64,000 nt of DNA from Vreelandella venusta. GTDB taxonomy: Bacteria > Pseudomonadota > Gammaproteobacteria > Pseudomonadales > Halomonadaceae. Positions 63,947 to 64,000 of the stretch are shown piece by piece. The first letter of the stretch is position 1. The number at the start of each line of letters is the position of its first letter. The stretch is taken from positions 236,871 to 300,870 of the forward strand of contig NZ_BJUL01000004.1 in NCBI RefSeq assembly GCF_007989605.1, given 5' to 3'. The notes under the pieces are model-generated. The model had not been told where the DNA came from. It did no database searches and saw only the letters and a list, made by a program, of their open reading frames with translations. The position numbers were made by a program, and so were the translations under genes.

Positions 63947-64000
63947 GACGGCGTGGTGACTTGGGAACGTCCCTAATTGATTAATTGATTTTCTTCCGCG

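Noticed and set aside
1..64000. CRISPR arrays, tRNA or rRNA genes, insertion sequences, prophage
   Set aside because: I saw no regularly spaced long repeats, no tRNA-like cloverleaf with CCA end, no transposase or phage proteins in any frame.

Overview
The window is almost entirely one flagellar and chemotaxis locus of a gammaproteobacterium. Gene content, protein sequences and order fit the Halomonas group (Halomonadaceae): an FlhDC master regulator as in enterics, FlhF and two stator pairs as in pseudomonads and vibrios, a split class II ribonucleotide reductase (NrdJa/NrdJb), and uvrA divergent from an MFS transporter gene. This assignment is inference from sequence; no database was searched.

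Layout. 1-7.4 kb is flanking housekeeping: an MFS transporter fragment (-), uvrA (+), a Crp/Fnr-type regulator (+), and nrdJa-nrdJb (-) behind a pair of NrdR boxes. A secreted protein of unknown function (7.4-8.0 kb, +) converges on the flagellar locus. From 8.0 to 33.2 kb all genes are on the minus strand. In transcription order they are flhDC, motAB, cheAW, two receptors, cheR, cheB, a third receptor, cheYZ, flhBA, flhF, an flhG-like gene without a P-loop, flhE, fliA, a second stator pair, and a phytochrome-like diguanylate cyclase. This is the enteric flhDC-motAB-cheAW-receptors-cheRBYZ-flhBAE order with flhF, flhG-like, fliA, the second stator and the cyclase inserted or appended. From 33.3 to 35.6 kb lies a minus-strand fliS-fliT-fliK-like-flhB-like operon behind a consensus sigma-28 promoter. 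It is followed by a YcgR/PilZ-HD-GYP fusion gene (-), and by flaG (+) with its own perfect sigma-28 promoter. fliE (-) diverges from fliFGHIJK and fliLMNOPQR (+, 38.8-50.4 kb), which end in a strong terminator shared with the convergent flgBCDEFGHIJKL block (-, 50.5-61.1 kb). flgA, flgM and flgN run divergently (+). A short-chain dehydrogenase and a REP-like repeat pair close the window.

How it works together. FlhDC would switch on the basal-body, hook and export genes. FliA, held by FlgM until the hook is complete, would then read the late promoters seen before flgM, flgKL, fliS and flaG. The export gate, C-ring, rod, hook, P and L rings, junction proteins and chemotaxis pathway are all encoded here. 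Flagellin (fliC) and the cap gene (fliD) are not in the window, although their chaperone genes fliS and fliT are.

Main points of interest: (1) fliP carries a one-base insertion that removes its last two membrane segments. (2) FlhF has a C-terminal extension of about 360 residues and is translationally coupled to a small protein that keeps the FlhG-type DQAxGLR activator helix but has no Walker A motif. (3) Three c-di-GMP or sensory proteins look degenerate or recombined: a phytochrome-like cyclase without bilin-binding residues, a PilZ-HD-GYP fusion with altered metal ligands, and an Aer-type PAS receptor with an added periplasmic domain. (4) A free-standing FlhB C-terminal-domain protein and a second FliK-like protein sit together in the fliST operon.
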